Source: Hydractinia symbiolongicarpus
Lineage: Eukaryota > Cnidaria > Hydrozoa > Anthoathecata > Hydractiniidae
Assembly: GCF_029227915.1 (NCBI RefSeq)
Contig: NC_079887.1
Span: 8,620,001 to 8,680,000 of the forward strand
Length of the DNA stretch: 60,000 nucleotides
Direction of reading: 5' to 3'
Part shown: piece by piece, positions 25,101 to 38,478 of the stretch
Position numbering within the stretch: the first letter of the stretch is position 1
Layout of the letters: each line of letters begins with the position of its first letter
The notes under the pieces: model-generated
What the model saw: only the letters and a program-made list of their open reading frames with translations
Database searches by the model: none
Told to the model about the DNA's origin: nothing
Program-made: the position numbers and the translations under genes

Positions 25101-26666
25101 AATTCTAGTTTAAAGTTTACGTGACATTGCTCACTTATTGTGGATTCTTATAAACAAACCTGAGATAGGAAGTAAATTCGTCGTAAATACGCAACACAGA
25201 ATTTGATTGTTAGCATGATCGCATAAACAGGCCTAAAAAAGGTGATGTTCGGTTACTCTGATGCGAGAGAGAAGGCAAGATAACGAGTAGACAGGGATAG
25301 ATAAGTACTTTTTTATGATTTGTGTACTAACTGAAAAAAAGCAATAGTATGAAACGGATTAATTAAACTGCTGATTACAGGTCCAGTGAAATTCTAAGGT
25401 GCTTTTAATTTTACTAACAATGGAAAAGATCTGTTACTAAAATGGTGATGACGTCGGCAATAACTTGTACGTAAGAAAGGTATTCTAGATATTTTTTTAC
25501 CCGCTGCCTCTACTGTGAATAGCTTGAAACACTGTTCAAGAAAACGCATTGGGTTATGTGCTTTAATAAAGATGGGAAGAGGAGTTTAGGATTTAATAAA
25601 TATAGAGACTTTTCTTGTTACAAACAGAGAAGTCTTAAAATACTCCTAAATAGATATGCCAGTTATTAGTGATATTTTATATAAAGTGAAACAGCGTTTC
25701 CTACACGTAAAAGAACATATGTTATAAGGAATAGCTTTAACGACTTCTATTTCTTTTTTCTTTTCTTTTCTTTTTTTTACTTTTTCTTAAGAACAATCTT
25801 CAGACGGCAAACGGTGCTTGGTGCTCTGACAACCAGGCAGAAAGCACAGGAAACAAGCAGTTGCTACAAGTGAATGGTATTAAAGATGACATGCGATTAT
25901 ATAGGTGCAAAACAAAATATGACTCCACTGTTTTTCCCGGTAAAGTTCACAACTTTTTTAATTAAATAATGTGCGTTACGACAACGACAATTTCTATCAA
26001 GCAAAAGCAAAATAGCAGAGACAAGTCATATAAGTGATGTTTCCTGTCGTTTTATTATGGGATCATCATCGCATTTTATCTTTAAGTTTGACTACCTAAC
26101 GTTGTATTGAATAATCAGGAGACCCAGCATTATTACTTTATTTTTTGATACCACTGGCAAATCGGAATATTTAAGGTGAAAAAATTACGCGGAGTTAAAA
26201 ACGAATTTGGTTCGAGTTTGATCTTTATTCGGTGGTCAGAATAATGTCCGCACTTTTTGATTGGTTACATCCATTGTTCTTCGATCACGTGATCATTATC
26301 GGGAAGTCCTTTCCTCTTTAATGTTTCGAACGAGTATAGCCTCTATTATGGCCAGTGGCTGATTCTTTTTTCTGGGTTTGCTCTGAGAAATTATTTTGCG
26401 CTCATTGGTGGATTTGCTCTGACACATTCGTGTAGCGTCTAAGTTTTTGGAGAGAAACTTGTTTTAATATCCTTGAAGAAAGCTTAGTTAACAAGAATAG
26501 GTACTGAAGAAACACTTATATATTACTGTTACGTACTTTACAGATGCCTGCAAACGCGTTTTTTTATATATTTAAAAAATTTTTAAGCTCTGTTTTAACA
26601 AACTGTAACTTAAGCAATGTAGTTGTGTACATGGCCCATAGGTGACATGTTCGAAGGGTAAAAAAA

Positions 26667-26758
26667 TCTATATTATAATACCCAACTTTATAGTCTGTGA
26701 GCCAAAAGTGTAGTTGCAAGAAACGGCGAGCGAATTGCAGTGGATTTCCACAACAGGT
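26667..26758 (+). mobile_element. Helitron-like fragment (duplicate of 1464-1556)
   Basis: Same head TCTATATTATAATACCC and the same decayed hairpin as the copy 1 fragment. Confidence 0.5.
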
Positions 26759-27189
26759 GAATTGCCGTCAATTTGTACGGTCTTATGACTGGCTCCCTAC
26801 AGTCGGGTTGACTTTTCTATATTTTTTGCAAAATTAAAGTTAGCACATGTTTTCTTAAATTGGAATAAATAATGTGACAAAACTTTACTGTATTCTCAAT
26901 ATTTGAAAATTTCGGACTAATAACCCTAACAGTGTTTTTATATATGCTGTTGAACATTATTTGCAGCCTAATGTTAATGGCCAGGCAATCACACCACATG
27001 TTAGCCTTATTAAACAGTCAATTTCTTACCTAATCCCGCAATATCCACTTACGAAGCTTCACAAAGCTTCATTAAACATAACACGCCCTTCATAGTTCAC
27101 TTATAGTTTTAAGTTTTGCAAATTAGTTTTAAAGAACAAAGATTGGAGCTAGACCCACTATAACAATAGATGCACATTTTTCTTTTTAA

Positions 27190-27719
27190 ATGAAGGCGTT
27201 AGTCCTCCCAGCAATGTTGGTAAGTGTTGATTGTGCATGTGTTCTCTGCAAAGAGAGTAAGTAAATGCAGTCTAAATTTTTATAACAGGATTTTCTTTTG
27301 TAAAATCTGCAGCATACATAATACTTTCAGAGCTCTTCACATTTAAAAATACTATGTTAGTTAGAATTTAAGCCTTAATATCTCGTATTCTTAGATCTTA
27401 GCTATCAGAAGCCATTTAATGCTAGTTACGTTGATGCTGCATGTAGCCTCTACAAAGGAGGTAAGTAAAGAGCTATTTAAATAGAACCTGTTGTGCGTAA
27501 AGATGGTTTATACACAACAGTCTAGCAATGTTTCGCATAATTAATAGCAAGAATTCTGTTCATGGAAATTTAAACTAAACACAATTTAAATATTCACCCG
27601 AGTAAATGTAACTCGAACGTTGAACTCGAATGTTGACGTTGAACTGCATTTTCTCTTTAGATCTTACCTACAGAAAGGCATACAATGCTGGCTATGCTGA
27701 TGCTCAAGGACGTATCTAA
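27190..27719 (+). CDS. Short secreted cysteine-repeat peptide, copy B (3 exons, 63 aa)
   Basis: Exons 27190-27256, 27395-27460 and 27661-27719, same structure and splice sites as copy A. The product differs from copy A at six residues: L5V, A11V, S15C, A35V, Q43K and T54A. Each is one nucleotide change and there are no silent changes. S15C places an extra cysteine beside the CVLC pair. The two introns differ at about 5 of 338 bases. Like copy A it lacks one repeat module, the knottin-like domain and the upstream TATA box. It may be a functional truncated peptide, a competitor of the full-length protein, or a pseudogene; the sequence does not decide. Confidence 0.6.
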
Positions 27720-30474
27720 AATTTTCCTGTACGTATCTATAATGCTCAATGCTTCAAAATATGTCTCTATAGGAATTGAAAAATCTGCTAAAAATTTTCT
27801 GTTTTTTTTTGTCTATAACCGGCCTTGCTCACGACACGAATTGACGCATTTTATTGACTTATCAAAATGAAAATTTAATTCGTTCAATTTTGTCGGGAAG
27901 TAGTCTTATTCTAACATTTCTAAATAAATTCGCGCCAATAAGCCTGTTCCTTTACCATCGCAAATTGAATTCCCGCATGATTTAAGTTTCTTCTTTATAG
28001 AAAAAATAATTCCTAACGTAAGCAGCCTTCTGTAACAATAATTTTTTTTCCGAATTTGAATTTTCAACAATTTAGATACAATTATTGCCTAAGCATAAAG
28101 ATTTAAATAACTTATGGTTGGTATCTCTAGTTACCTTGATTTATTCTTTTTTCAACCAACGAAAGTGCTTTTCATATTTTAACGATAGAAAGGACTTTTT
28201 CTTTAATTTTTCAACTAAAAACTACGCCATCTGTCGGGTTCCACGTATTCTAAATTTCCACACTTTTTGTCAAAGTTTATAATACATCTTAAAAATACTG
28301 TTTTTGTCTCATCTTCGGAATAACATTTTAGTTTCATTTCCAAACTATAAAAGTTGTATGTTTATAAAGAACATTTTAACTTCACTATTTTAGGAGGAAG
28401 GAAGTCTTTTGGGTCTTGTGTTTAGACTTGGCGGAGGGGGGGAGGGAATGGGTTAATTTTACGTAATTCAACAAAGGAAAAATGACACGACTACAAGACT
28501 ATAAAACTTGACACAGTAAATAAGTAAAATAGAAGAAGTAATTTGACATCAAAACATTAATGGTGACGACAGTAACGTTTGCCGACGTCATCATTTTCTG
28601 TAGCTTTTTTAATTTTTTCGTTTTTTTTTACTTTTACAATTTGCCTACTTTTACATGTCAGGGACAAGCAAATGTAGATCAGAAAAAAAGTTTTCTTAGA
28701 AAACTCTATGTTAGAAGTGTTGTAAAAAAACAAAATTTTGTTAAAAAAAACTCAACTATTTTCCAACACAACCTCCGCCAAGGTATAAATGTAAATCCTA
28801 CTTTTTTTAGTGATGGGAATAAAACTTTCCGCCTGTTTGTAATGGGGAATACGTGAAAGTAAAAAAATCTCTAGATTATACCACAGGACAAAATTTATTG
28901 ATAATAAACCGAATAAGTTTAAACCACACCAAATTGAAAGCATTTTGTTTGCGTTAAATTTAATTTATACGATTTCATGGACAAACTGAAGAAAGTTTTA
29001 TTGGCCATGTAGTGGTTATAGGAGTCTGCTGAACACTGCTAACAACGAAGACAGCTTCCGTTTAATAATCAAATATTGTTATATTAAACTAGTTAATCTT
29101 ACCTTACTGGTTAAGAACTTCTTACATAGCTTGCGACAATCCGTATAAAGATAAATAAGTAATATCTACTTGTTGTTTATCTGTGCGGGTTCACGTGAAT
29201 ATTTTGTGTATTGGTAATATGATGTAGAGATTCACTCTCTTGAAGAACAAATGAATCATGATGTAGATTATTTACTCTCCGGAGGAACAAATGAATCAAG
29301 TATATTGTATGGTATAATTTTTTACACAAATATTTTGTGGCTTCCTTGGTTATTATTACACAAATGATTTTCATTATGTACTTGTGCTAAATGCAAAAAC
29401 TGTTTTAAAGATTACGCTTCGCACGCCAGTGCACCGGACGGAGCATTTATAGTGGGGCACCTTTTTGGAGTAATTATCTTTCTTGAGAATAAATTTTCGT
29501 TAACGTTAATTTAAAAGAAAATACAGGTTAATATTGTTACTGCAGACACAACAAGGCGCATCTCCATGTAAGCAAATGTAGGAGAAATAAGAAAACACAC
29601 TTGCCACATGTTGTGACCCAGTCAATCGTTTCCCTAGAAATAGTTCCCTCCATATTCAATTGGAAGGTAAGGCAATTAATACATTAAACAATAATACATG
29701 AAAAATTTGCGGCTTTGTAACGCTGAGGTTATCTATAATTTTATAGAGAGATAGCAAACAACAACACCAAGCAAAAAAGCTAGCTAGTTATCCACTCTTA
29801 GAAACAGGTAAATGAACGCCATGGCTAGTTTACATAAGAAACTGTTTTAGTAATTAAAACTTGCTCTATCAAGAAAAAAAACTGATGGTCAGTACTATAG
29901 CAATACTGAGATCTTGCTTCTATTCAGGATTTATCACTCCAGTCTAGCTAACCAGGTAAATTTTCCTAATTTTGTGCATAAATGAGTTATTTAATTTTCT
30001 TCATAAACTAGTCTGTGGCACGTGAATAAATCCACGGGTTAGCCCGTCTTTGATGGAAAGACATACGTATACGGGTACAATATAGATATTAATACGACAT
30101 TTTTAGATATCTTTGTGACGAAGTAAGCATGAACTAATTTCCACATAATACGTACAAAACCCTTTAAAAAAATTCACCTTAGGTTGTCCAGTCTAGTGTA
30201 GGCTACGAGATAATAAAGATTCATTGTTGTTTCTGTGTCTGCCTAACTAAGTCGGATTCTGTGATTAAAAAATTACTCGCCTAATCCACTCAGCACAGTT
30301 AGGCGCCTGAGAGATACCACATGTCTCGTCTTTTACGTTTTTTAACATTGCAATTACTTTTGCAACAAAATATTATGCATAATGTGTGCAAACCATATTC
30401 TTTTACGGGTAAATCAATATCATATCCCGCCTTTATGTGTACAAATATTGATTTGATGATTTGTTGCATCTTTA
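27720..30474. other. Non-coding stretch of copy 2
   Basis: Counterpart of 2516-5307, with a shortened AT tract near 28945. No supported gene. A minus-strand Helitron head fragment lies near 30017-30090 (TCTATATTGTACCCGTATAC). Confidence 0.6.
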
Positions 30475-31086
30475 GAGGAGAGACAAACAAAAAACGTTTT
30501 TGCGGCAGCCACAACATAAACTTTAGGGGAGAGAAAAAATTATAGATTTCTAAATCTCTAAATCTACTAAACTAACTACTATAATAAGAAATAAATAATT
30601 ATCTTCGCTTCGTAGAAACATTTTGCTATTTTGATCTACAACTTTTGTAATGACAGGTTATTACAAAAGTTTAAACAATAAGAAAAAACAAATTCCATTG
30701 TTTTTGAAATTATCCACCCTTTTGACAAATGCGAAAAATACTAATAAATATTTCTGCACTCACAGAGATGTAAACAAAACTGGTAGCTACAACAGACTAG
30801 TTTATCTTTTGGTTTACTGTGTTGCCGTTCTGCATAGGCAAAAATTCATCGTTCTTGATGTAAAAACATCACACTTTATTACTCTACGGAATACCTTTAA
30901 AATTAAAACTTTAGCAGTCTTAACTTAGGCCCTTCTTTCTTGTCATGATACGCGTGCAAGGTTAAATAAAGTAAGGTTTTTTTTATGGGAAAAAAAACGC
31001 CGGTCGATCAATCTGGTCTTCAAAATCAACACTTCATTATAAAAATTTACTCAGCAGCCGTGACGCGGCGCACTTCGCCTCATCTT
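30475..31086 (-). mobile_element. TA-flanked MITE, degraded (duplicate of L)
   Basis: Counterpart of 5308-5918, TA at 30473-30474 and 31087-31088. A one-base indel near 30889 shifts the short frame seen in copy 1, so that frame is not conserved. Confidence 0.65.
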
Positions 31087-31088
31087 TA

Positions 31089-32600
31089 AGATAAGGAATT
31101 GTTTGCGGAATTAAAGTTTGTCTAGCCTCAAAGAATGTTCAAAATGCGGAATAAAGTTTTGTTGTTGTTGAAATTGCGAAATGAAACATTGTAAATAAGA
31201 TGATGATGACCTTTATAAAAACTGTGTGATAATTATTACGATGTAAGAAAAATTATTAAAATTCGAATTTCTGGTCCCGGACGCATTTTCAACCGGTTTT
31301 GTGAGGCCGGACATTGACAAAACAAATATTCTTTTTATTTTCATAAATTTCAGTGAACTTGTCTAAAAAAACACTTAAATACTCTATAATAATCATTGAG
31401 CTTTCAAAATATCATCGTAATATATAATTATCAGGACGCGCTTACTTTTGGAACCAAAAAAAGAAAGTTCATATATATCTTGATGGTGTTGCGAATTATT
31501 TTTTTAGTTAAAATAAACAATAATATCTTACACATTTTCCGGCTTCTGGGAGTCCCATTCATCAAAATTTTTAATAGGATCAGTCAGGGAAACTAAAGAT
31601 TAAAAGAATAGCTGAATATCCCAGCATATTTTCAAAGTTTTTGCTAAAAATGTGTACGTAAAACGTTTAAGAAAATACATTAAGTTCAATACAAATTTTA
31701 CTCGAAAGCGACGTATTGATTTCAGATTCCCACTGAATATATTGAGTTACTAATAAAAGAGATTTTTGAATTTAGATCATTCTTTCTCAACTCGCTCGAG
31801 TATCCCATGTAGCAATTCACGATTTAAAATTGAAAAAAAAAATGTAAAAACTCACCACTTAAGAGCTTTAACAATTGTCTATCAATCTTTTTACCTTTTG
31901 GTAATTTTTATTTTCGTTTTTGAGATATAGACCTTGAAAGTGTACCTATTTATGTGGAATTATGACATCATCAGTAAGATGCTTAGAAACAATTGCTGGT
32001 ATGAAGGATAATGAGGATCACTAAATATTAATATTCATGTAAAAATGTTCAAAATATCAAAATAGATAGTTAAACATATTTACATCACGGCATACCTTTA
32101 ACAACCCTAAAACAGTACATCATTTATTTTTGATAAACGCATTAATTAGCATAATTATAAAAATTTCTAAGCTAAAAATCTTGAGAACCGACTTATATTT
32201 TTCTAAAAAATTGCCTGATGTCCAGTTTATGTTTAGTATGCCATATAAGCGTATTACAATATTCATTTCAGTTTACTAAGTACACAGCCAAGATGAACAT
32301 ATTAACATAAAGACGAGTTAAATTTAAATTTTCAAGTTTCCACTAAAGTGATGCACATATGAATTGTTTTACCTTTCTCAAAATTATATATTTTGTAATC
32401 TAATGGACGAGGACTGAAATAACTGCTTTTTATAATTTGATGTGTTTCATATCCTTTTTGTAGAAGATTTTATGGGTGAAGACATTATAGAACATTTACA
32501 GATTTTAGTTGGATTTGTTCGACTCCGTTCCGTTGTAGAAGCTTTTAGGGAAAGACAATGTTTAAAATGCGTAAAAAACGTATTTTCATTGATTTGTGCT
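31089..32600. other. Non-coding stretch of copy 2
   Basis: Counterpart of 5921-7424; nothing recognised. Confidence 0.6.
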
Positions 32601-32970
32601 TACTCTTGTGTCGGTGTGTCTGTAACAGGCAAAGTGGATGTGTTTATTTACCTTTAATGTCGTCGAAAAATGCATGTCTTAAATGCTAACCAACAAACTT
32701 AACGTTGTGACGTCAATAACACCAATTTAACGTCAATATCTTAATTTGGATTATTAAAGCTATTACAATGCAGTTATAACTTTAAGGCCAAATACTTGGA
32801 AACGAGGTGGTGACGTCAGTCAGGTAACTAGACACATCGGGAAACCTAATTGGGTAAGACTATATATTCATTTTTTTCTGATATAACACACTTGTCACAA
32901 TTTTATGGCTAAAATACTATTATCTTTCACCAAAAATATTCAGACTCAACAATTCCTCTTTGAAATAAAA

Positions 32971-33706
32971 TCTCTTATAATAATACGCCAGTTCTGTCTG
33001 TGACTTTTGCAAAGTGGATTATATTCTTTACAATTTTCTTTAACAAATTCTATAAAACATCGCCTATAAAATTGTTCTGTAATGTACCAAACTTTAACGT
33101 TTAAATAGTATTGACGTCAAAGGAAAGTTAATTAAGATTAGTGAAGCCATTACAGTGCACTTAAAACTTTGAGGCCAAATAACTTGGAAACGAGGTGGTG
33201 ACGTCAATGATTTTTTATCGCGTGGGTAACTAGGGACCACCTGGGACCAATTTGGGTAAGTTTCCCAAACCTAGGTCCCCAAATCCGTTTCGGAATGGAC
33301 GGGTTGATGACGTCATCAAAAAACCTTCAAACTCTAATATCTCTGCAACCGTTTGTCAAAAGTACATGATCCTATACATTTTCTTGATCAGCGTTTCAAG
33401 ATCTATACGAGGAAGGCAACAGGTATATAAATTTCAAAAAAAAATGTTTTGTGTTTTCACGGGCTTTTGTTGACGTCAGCACAATTTTTAAACCCTTTAT
33501 CTGCTTTTGCGCTCCTCGAACACATATCATCCTCTACATTATTTTAATCAGCGTTTTAACCTCTACACAATACAATAAAAGAATAAAATAAATTTCTCTA
33601 ATTTTTTTGGGATCTTCACTGCTGCCTTCAGCGAAACATCTAAAACAACCTATTTTTCCATTGCCCATCTGCCTAAGTGGATTTCTCCACGGGCCTAATC
33701 GACTAG
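32971..33706 (+). mobile_element. Non-autonomous Helitron with exact empty site in copy 1
   Basis: 736 bp from TCTCTTATAATAATACGCC to CGACTAG. A hairpin GTGGATTTCTCCAC lies near 33678-33691, before the CTAG end. The flanks read ...GAAATAAAA | TTCATGAATAATT..., which is continuous in copy 1 (about 8041-8066) and in the third repeat at 17000-17030. Insertion is between A and T with no target duplication. It carries no Rep/helicase. Confidence 0.95.
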
Positions 33707-34367
33707 TTCATGAATAATTAATTAGTTCTGCCGAATATGTTTTAAGTCTACGCGCTTGCGAAATTGTACAGAAAGAAATGACGTAATTATTTAAGAGAAA
33801 CGTTAATAACAACAAAGATTGCGCATTATGCAGAAATTTAAGACGATCTTCATTATGCTACACTGCACAAGCTTTAACTTTCAATAGCAATTTCCGTTTT
33901 ACTTTAAAATTTTCAGACATGCTTGGTGAACCATGCAGCCATGATACGGTGTGCGGAAATTTTTTTTCGTAATATTTTTCTTTTAACAGTGTTCCATGCA
34001 GCAGGGGATGCTAACAAAGAATCTTTTGAAAAAAACAAAAGGCTATTGTTAAAAAATAAGAATGAACAAAAAAATCAGCACACCGTTTTAACAGGGTTAA
34101 CCCAAGATTCATTTAAAACCAGAAGCTGATAAAAAAAACGAGATTGTAAAGAGTTGGAGCTCGTAGAAGCCGATTTTTTTCTTGTTTATGATACATTTTT
34201 AAATAGAAATTTCTGCTGATTCAGCAATTTTATTGTTCAGTTAAAATCATTTTATTATGTATTAAGGCCTATATTTTTAGGAAATAGTAAAAAAAGGGGG
34301 TATAAATAAAACACTGCGTAAATAATTCAGCTATTTGGACAGCTAAAAAAGGGTTACTGCAACCTTA

Positions 34368-35278
34368 AAGGAGAGGCGAACTGCGCTGCGGCACGGCTGC
34401 TGAATAAAATTTTATGAAAAGCGTTGATTTTAAAGACCAGACTGATTGGCTTGCTCGCCTGCTCCATAAACTATAACTATAAACCATACATCATTTTGTT
34501 TACATTTTTGTGAGTGCTGAATTATTTATAATTAAGTATTTTTACGCATTTCTGGGTGGCTAAATTAAAAAACAATGGAATATGTATCTCTATTGTGATG
34601 GTCACGGGGTCAATGTACACAAAGTGATTTAATAAGAAAAAGTTGAAGATCAAAGTGGCAAAAATGTTGAACAACATGTAAAGAACATATTTTTATTATT
34701 TTGTACTACTTAACTTGCCAATAAAATAGCGAGTAAAGATGAAGAAAGTAAAAAACCAAGGAAGAAAGATGAAGCCACCATATTGCACGTTCGATTTGTT
34801 ATTGAAGGTTTCTGGTCTGTATATTTATTCAAATTTGGCGCCATCTCATGATAACAAATTTTATCGTTCGAAGTTGGTAGTATGTTGTGGAAAAGATACT
34901 CAAAACGTGAAAAATATTGTTGTTGGTTATGACAGATATTTCTTAAGTTCAAAGAAGTTTAAAAGAAGGTTATAAAATGCTGTTACTACTATAGTAAGTA
35001 AAATATTCTTGCTTATCTCAAGTAAAATATGATATTTTTGATGTTTACTAAAAAGTAAATTTAAAACCTACTTATTTTCACCCAATACAGCCATGGAATT
35101 TCTATACAAATGTTGTTAGAAAGATATATAGGTAGTTAGTCGTGAAATATAGTTTTTTATTTGGTATTATAGTAGTTATCCTAGCAGATTTTAGGATTTA
35201 GAAATCTATATATATTTTTTTCGCGCTTAAAATTTATTTTCTGGCTGCCACAAAATAGTTTCTTGTTCGCCTCTCCTT
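34368..35278 (+). mobile_element. TA-flanked MITE (duplicate of R)
   Basis: Counterpart of 8750-9660, 911 bp, TIRs intact. The internal 78-codon frame (34739-34975) is still open but carries a cluster of seven substitutions in about 27 bases relative to copy 1. Confidence 0.75.
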
Positions 35279-35280
35279 TA

Positions 35281-35493
35281 ATATGACAGGTCTTTGCAGA
35301 TGCCGGCAAGATCTTCTTAGGCATTCGTCAAAAACATATGATCCTGTACATTATTTTGATCAGCGTTTTACGCTCTACGTTATATATGCAACAGATGAAC
35401 AAATGTCCAAAAGATTTGTTTGTGTATTGACAGGCCCTCGCTGGCTTCGTCAAAACTTAAGTGATTGTCCAGCTTAAGTGGATTTCCCGTACC
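35281..35493 (+). mobile_element. Helitron 3'-part fragment (duplicate of 9663-9875)
   Basis: Same internal blocks as the copy 1 fragment; no intact 3' end. Confidence 0.45.
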
Positions 35494-36403
35494 CAGGGTT
35501 TGCCTGATGTTAAAGTTATTAGCGATGACTATGAATAACTGAACATGTTAACCTACTGTTACGAATTCTACTGGTGGCAAAAGCAACTTGATTTTTCGTG
35601 AAGTTTCATAAACACAATAATTGAGCCATCGTTCTTTACTTGCATATTTTTTAACGCTGACTTTACAACGTTTTTTTATAGCAAATTCTGAAATTATATT
35701 TTATAGTGATAAAATATTATGTTATTATTCAAAAGAATGCGTTGGTGTGGCTAGCTACAATAGTGGACAAAAATATTGAGACAAAGGCAGTTTTTTACTC
35801 ATTATCCAAATATGGACAAAACAGTCAAATAGTCAATAATCTGCAGCCGGCAGCCTGCAGGCTGCAAAGTCGCTTCTTTTGCGCGCAAGTAGGTCAGGCG
35901 GAAAGCGTTGAAAATTACCTAGTAACATTCTTTAGCACGCCCGCACACCGAAATAATTCACGTCGGGAACCACGAAGGTCCCGAAATTCGTGATTAATGG
36001 CCTTGCTGACATTAGCATTAATTAGCACATTTTAAGAATTTCTACTTACCACTCCAAACCTAAAAATTGACAAGTGAACTTCGACAAGTTCAAGATGTGT
36101 GAATCTACTATAGAATGAGCCTACGCAATTACTTGTGGTGCCGAACTTCGAAATTCGTTGTCTTGTTCCAACAAATTGTGACCAAGATTGTAGTTTTTAA
36201 CTCATATTTACACAAAAGACGTTTTACGCAAGGTGAAAAGTTTTAGATTGTAGCATGAAAATCAGCCAAAGTTAGACTAACTATGAATTAAAATGTTTAC
36301 ACGGCGTCTTCTATATATTAGCTAGCTAGCTGGATACACGCTTCTTTATAGCCAAATTGTTTAGTCTAGATTTCAAGTTAAAAATGACTAATTAACTCCT
36401 TAA

Positions 36404-36838
36404 CCCTATTCGGTCTGGGGTTTTTCTGAAAGCTAAATAAAAGTGATTTAACATAATTTCCGGTGTACATAGACGGCATGAAAATTTGCCAGCTTTTTCA
36501 GATATTTTGGTAAAATCCGAAAAAATCGTGAATCAAATTAATCACGTGTCCAAATCATGGAAAATGATTCTTCTTGATGAAACAAAGTTGTGTTGTAAGT
36601 TTTAGGTTATAAAGATTATTCTAACAAAAGTTATTATATTTTACCCATTATAAGGTTTTCATAGAGATTTTAGGGGTAGTTTCGAGTAATAGCCAATATC
36701 AATGCCTCTGAAAGGCATGGGATCTAAAAATTTGGCATGTAGGTGTCTAATAGATAAATATTAAAACTAATTATACATTATAGCCATGCAGGATAGCAAT
36801 AAGAAGTTATTAAAACAAACCGTTGGGACCAAATGGGG
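36404..36838. mobile_element. piggyBac-like MITE, TTAA flanked
   Basis: TTAA at 36400-36403 and 36839-36842. Ends CCCTATTCGGTCTGGGG and GGACCAAATGGGG. 435 bp, shorter than the 17216 element and lacking its G/C-run palindromes. Its 5' part is shared with copy 1 at 10803-10942. Confidence 0.75.
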
Positions 36839-36842
36839 TTAA

Positions 36843-38478
36843 GGTCCTTTACCCATGCATATGAGCAATTTCTTTGTTTTCAAAAAGCAATATAATTTCA
36901 CTACTCAGAAACACTATCTATAGATTTTCTTTGTGATGGCGTCAAGTCAGCCAAGTAGAGGTTCTGTCCAAATAGGGTCACATTGCTTCTTCAACTTGCT
37001 TTGGGGTTTTAGAATGTTGCAAAATTGATCGCAGTGTGTCAAAAGGCTGGTTTCGAAGAAAAAAAAGAGGCCCGAAAGAGGCTTTGTTTTATAAACGTAA
37101 GGTAAGTCAGTTAAGAAATACAAAAAGGTTTTGTTCTTACAGCCTTAGGTCTAAAAAATTGAACAATGTGAAATATGTTTCTGAATGAAATGTAATTAAA
37201 AATCGAATTTCTTGTAAAACCTATTGTTGCTCGTGCCTATCGTAGAGAAGCCAGTCCTACAGGTTGATGTAATTTGGGACCGAAAAATGACATCCGCTAA
37301 AGAGAGGTTTCCCCTCTCCTCTAGAACTAAAAAGCCATGAAAACGATTTTAACTTATTGTATGGGTCGGCAGAAATTTTAAGTGCAAATGTACAGTCAAC
37401 AAGAAGGAAAATCGGCTTTTACGAGTTCCATTTTTTAATGTCATGATTATTCATCTGATTCTGTTTTAAAATGAGCTTTGTGTTAAGTATATTTGTCTTT
37501 CATGTTTTTCTAACAATAGGCTTTTGATATCTGCAAATGTTAGGAAAAAGCATCCCCTGCTATATCAAATGAAATTAAAAGAAATATTTATCTGGACAAA
37601 ATATAATTCCCAAATTTTATGTCAGAAATTCTGAAAAACGACGAAATGTTGTCAGACGTTGAGGCACGTACAGTGCAATACCATGTTTTTTGTTATTACC
37701 ATCTTTCTTTAATAATGAAGTCATTTTTTCGTACGAAAATTTGTTTTGTTTTATCGATGTGTCGATATCAAGACTTATTGGTGCAAGCATGTCTAGCATA
37801 GGTCCACTTTACTAGGGTGGCTGTGGGTAGTGTAAATTAAAAACTCATTTTTCAGTAAGTCATGCTTCTCAGTAATTTGTTAAGAAAAGAAATTACGCAA
37901 AGGTGCAAGTGTGTAATATTTTATCGACTTTTTTTTCGACTTGTTTTGACGATGTTCATATTAAACCGGGATGACTTTGTTAGAATAAAGTTTACGTTAT
38001 TAAAAGCGAAAAATGATTTTGATAAGCCTAAGGTATTCTTGTCAATAAGATTTCGTGCAGTTTTAAAAGAGAATGTTAAACAAGACACCAAACAAATGTA
38101 GTATTATTTGCATTTGTTGATCCGATTAAAACTGATATGTAAAGATGTTTAGACTTTTATTTACATAAAAAATGAGTTAATACCAATTACGTCAGAAAAA
38201 AGAGAAAATCAATCTATATATTAATATTTATAAAAGTTTGTTACTTCGCCCAACCCGTTTTTTTTAATTTTTTTTTTCACCTTACAACAATTTAGACGTA
38301 TAAAATATATAGCTTTGGCCTTATATGAAACATTTTCTTAATTTTCAAAAACTCCCAAAACTTTCGAACATTGGAATGTAAAGAAATGTTATGTCTGATT
38401 GACCAGGCTGAGTCCAAAGCTCTAAGCACATATTTGTATTGTATTTTCTCCTCTTTTGCAATAGACTCAATCTATGTG
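36843..38478. other. Non-coding stretch between MITE and cystine-knot gene
   Basis: A decayed piggyBac-type end (CCAAATAGGGTCAC) lies near 36967-36980. Overlapping short frames on both strands at 37617-37801 and a plus-strand frame at 37862-38101 have no recognisable motif. No gene supported. Confidence 0.5.

Larger units (their letters stand above)
25162..36566 (+). repeat. Large direct duplication, copy 2
   Basis: Starts GAGATAGGAAGTAAATTCG, the same as base 1, and stays collinear with copy 1 to the point where copy 1 enters the TGTC microsatellite. It includes a 736-bp Helitron not present in copy 1 and lacks 262 bp present there (7678-7939). Since copy 1 extends left of the window, the 25162 boundary is only a minimum. 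Confidence 0.95.
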
